The notes under the pieces were generated by a model that did not search any database, was not told the origin of the DNA, and worked only from the letters and a program-made list of their open reading frames with translations. Shown here in pieces: positions 61,981 through 64,000 of a stretch of 64,000 nt of DNA. Position 1 is the stretch's first letter, and each line of letters begins with the position of its first letter. The position numbers and the translations under genes were made by a program. The DNA is from Monarcha castaneiventris obscurior (lineage: Eukaryota > Chordata > Aves > Passeriformes > Monarchidae): assembly GCA_026261815.1 (NCBI GenBank), contig JAMPIT010000862.1, forward strand, positions 186,001 through 250,000, in the 5' to 3' direction.

Positions 61981-62424
61981 AATTCAGAATTAGCAGAAGG
62001 GGTCAGAGTGCAGGTATTCTTTCTGTAGCAGTTGAAATCATTGAAAGGACACAGTGGTAGAGATGCATTAAAGAAAGAGAAATGACACCCAAACTCCTCA
62101 GCCAAAACAAAACTAAATTGCCAGGTAACCTTCCAGAGTATGGGGTGTGATTAATCTTAACCCCCTTCTTCTGTGTAGCCCTGCTCCCCAGTCCCTCAAA
62201 CCAACCAACAACAATAGAAAAAAGCACAAATCCACGAAATGCAAAACTGATACATTCTTCCACTGCCGTGGAATCTAAACTTTGTCTTGTCTGCTTGGTT
62301 CTTTGGAGACACTTCCCCCCACCCACCACCAGTTCCCTTGTATCTATAAAACAAATTTCAGACCAATTAAGAGGGATGCAGAGAGAGGAAAATGTTGAGA
62401 GTGAATAAGATAATCTGAAGTTTA

Positions 62425-62466
62425 TAATAATAATAATAAAAAAAAAAAAACAATAATAATAATCTT
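62425..62466. repeat. TAA/AAT microsatellite
   Basis: Tandem ATA/AAT units interrupted by a poly(A) run. Confidence 0.85.
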
Positions 62467-64000
62467 AATTTAGTGAGAAACTAAGAGTATATTTAGGTAC
62501 TTGGCAGAGGGAAGATGAATATATGCCATCCTTTTGCAGTAAGGGAGAAAAGAGATGGAGGAGATAAGTAGTGAAAAGACAAAGAAGCAGGTGCTCAAAA
62601 AAAGGTAGTACAAATTAATAGGAGTAATATGAGTATACTGACTGGAAAGTGTCTGGAGAAAGGATAAAGGATACATTTTTGTGCAAACAGTGGGTGATAA
62701 AATTCTGATCTGGAATTGGTGAGCAAGAGAGACATTGTCCTACAGCCCATGATGACCTTCTTCCTTTTTGGAATGGCAGGCTGTAATTAGTTGGCAAGAA
62801 ACCATTGATATGTTTCAAATGTTGTCTAGAGGTATGTAGGTCACCAAAAAATGGATGTTAAAATGCTACAGCCATTCTTTGAAGCTGCTTCTGTTGCAGT
62901 CTTAGGTACGTGAAGTCACTTTTTTGTACTTCATCTGCTTGGATATGTCACCCCGTGCCTCAGCTTTGTTTCAGGGTAAGCCTTTTTATGCTCCTAGTTT
63001 CCTTCTTGAGGGAAACCTTTTCTGTCCTTGTTACTGGTCTTGAGCACTTCCTTGAGAAAGGAAGTCAGTTCCATTATCTATTTAAATAACTGCATTTTCT
63101 GTCCAGCCTAATGATTCTTCAAGAAATCATTATTGAACTTTCAAACCCCCTTAAGATATATATATATTAATGGTACAGCCATAACATTGGCTACTCTGTT
63201 CTCCTGGCTTTGGTGGAGTGCAAGTGTGGTGTTGGAGTTTTGCATGGGGCTTTTGTGCTCTCGTGGGAGCTGAGTTACTGAAAGCCTCCTTTGTAGGCAG
63301 AGAAATACTGCTGGTTGTTAGTCCGTGTGTGAGCAGATGCTTTGATGTAACCTTTGTCTGTGTGCCAACTGTAGCACATGTAGTTTTCAAGATACAGTGG
63401 CTGTGAGATTTTGGTCAAAATCCTGTATTGTTCATCTCTGGGGAGAAATTCCAGCAGCAGTTGGATGAGCTGTGAATGTTCTGACCTTAGCTGTACACTG
63501 TACCCTCTGCAGACACGTTTGATTTTTCATGTGGTCTGGTGGTTTTATTTCTCCTTCTAGGGGAAATCAAGGGTCATTCTAGATTTGCTTGATACTGCAG
63601 CTTTGGAGCTGCAAAACTTGTTTCATAATAATAATATGTGTGTCTGCCCTCTGTGAAGAGGTTTTTTGCACCCAAATATATACCTGTGGCACGTGTCCCC
63701 ATCTTTCACCAGCTCATGTGCTCTCTGAATGTTAGTTTGAGGCTTCCTGGCTCAGGACTGATTTGTGCCAGGTTCTTGTGCTGCTGTTCACTGCTGCTGG
63801 CTAGAAACTACTTGGAGTAAAGCAGAGACCCTCTGATTTGGCCACCTCAGTGGTTTTATGTGTATAAAAGAGGTTCTGAAATTCTCTGTAGGTAAACCCT
63901 TAAGTTCATGGCAGGTGACTGAGATTTCACTCGTTTGTGTTTGGGGTTTTTTGTGGGGTGGGTGGGTTCATTTTCTGTTGTTTGCTCTGGGGGAATTTTT

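Larger units (their letters stand above)
58177..64000 (+). other. HNRNPLL: HNRNPLL intron 1 (5' part)
   Basis: No exon resembling the first RRM was found up to the window end, so intron 1 exceeds 5.8 kb, as in mammals where it is long. It holds an LTR fragment, a CR1 fragment and simple repeats (TTTG-rich near 60600-60660, TAA-rich near 62425-62466). Confidence 0.65.

Noticed and set aside
1..64000. CRISPR arrays, operons or prokaryotic features
   Set aside because: Spliced genes, CR1 elements and CpG islands show vertebrate DNA. Repeats seen are microsatellites or transposon remains.

Overview
The window looks like avian nuclear DNA, possibly from a songbird. Compact introns, CpG-island promoters, several truncated CR1 LINE tails (the typical bird repeat) and fragments of a bird ERV LTR support this. 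Gene order and orientation match the vertebrate block known from human 2p22.1, read in reverse: DHX57(+), GEMIN6(-), SRSF7(+), GALM(-), HNRNPLL(+). All exon borders were placed by eye from GT/AG sites, reading phase and remembered human protein sequences. No alignment or expression data were used.

Layout. From 1 to 14641 lie the last 22 coding exons of DHX57, a DEVH-box RNA helicase; its first exons lie outside. From about 17.2 to 22.9 kb, on the minus strand, is a complete second copy of the splicing factor gene SRSF7, which has no counterpart in the mammalian order. GEMIN6 (24.4-26.7 kb, minus) is an SMN-complex subunit. The syntenic SRSF7 gene runs on the plus strand from 28.6 to 34.9 kb. 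GALM (galactose mutarotase) occupies 38.0-45.1 kb on the minus strand. About 12 kb of apparently gene-free DNA follows, ending at a CpG-island promoter and exon 1 of HNRNPLL at 57.96 kb. The rest of the window is the start of HNRNPLL intron 1.

The most notable feature is the inverted, head-to-head pair of SRSF7 genes around GEMIN6. Both copies keep nine exons with matching phases, related introns and related 3' UTRs, so the duplication was at DNA level and not a retrocopy. Identity is mosaic. Exon 2, most of exon 3, intron 3 and exon 4 are nearly identical, while exon 1, exons 5-9 and most other introns have clearly diverged. The shared block includes an apparently identical 453-bp candidate poison exon in intron 3, the element through which SRSF7 is known to limit its own expression. 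This suggests gene conversion between the arms or extreme selection on the control element. Either way, the two genes may share one autoregulatory circuit. The minus copy is open throughout but has a shifted exon-1 donor, a changed RS domain and a stop codon about ten codons early.

The genes otherwise serve RNA metabolism (DHX57 helicase, GEMIN6 in snRNP assembly, SRSF7 and HNRNPLL in splicing) except GALM, which acts in sugar metabolism.
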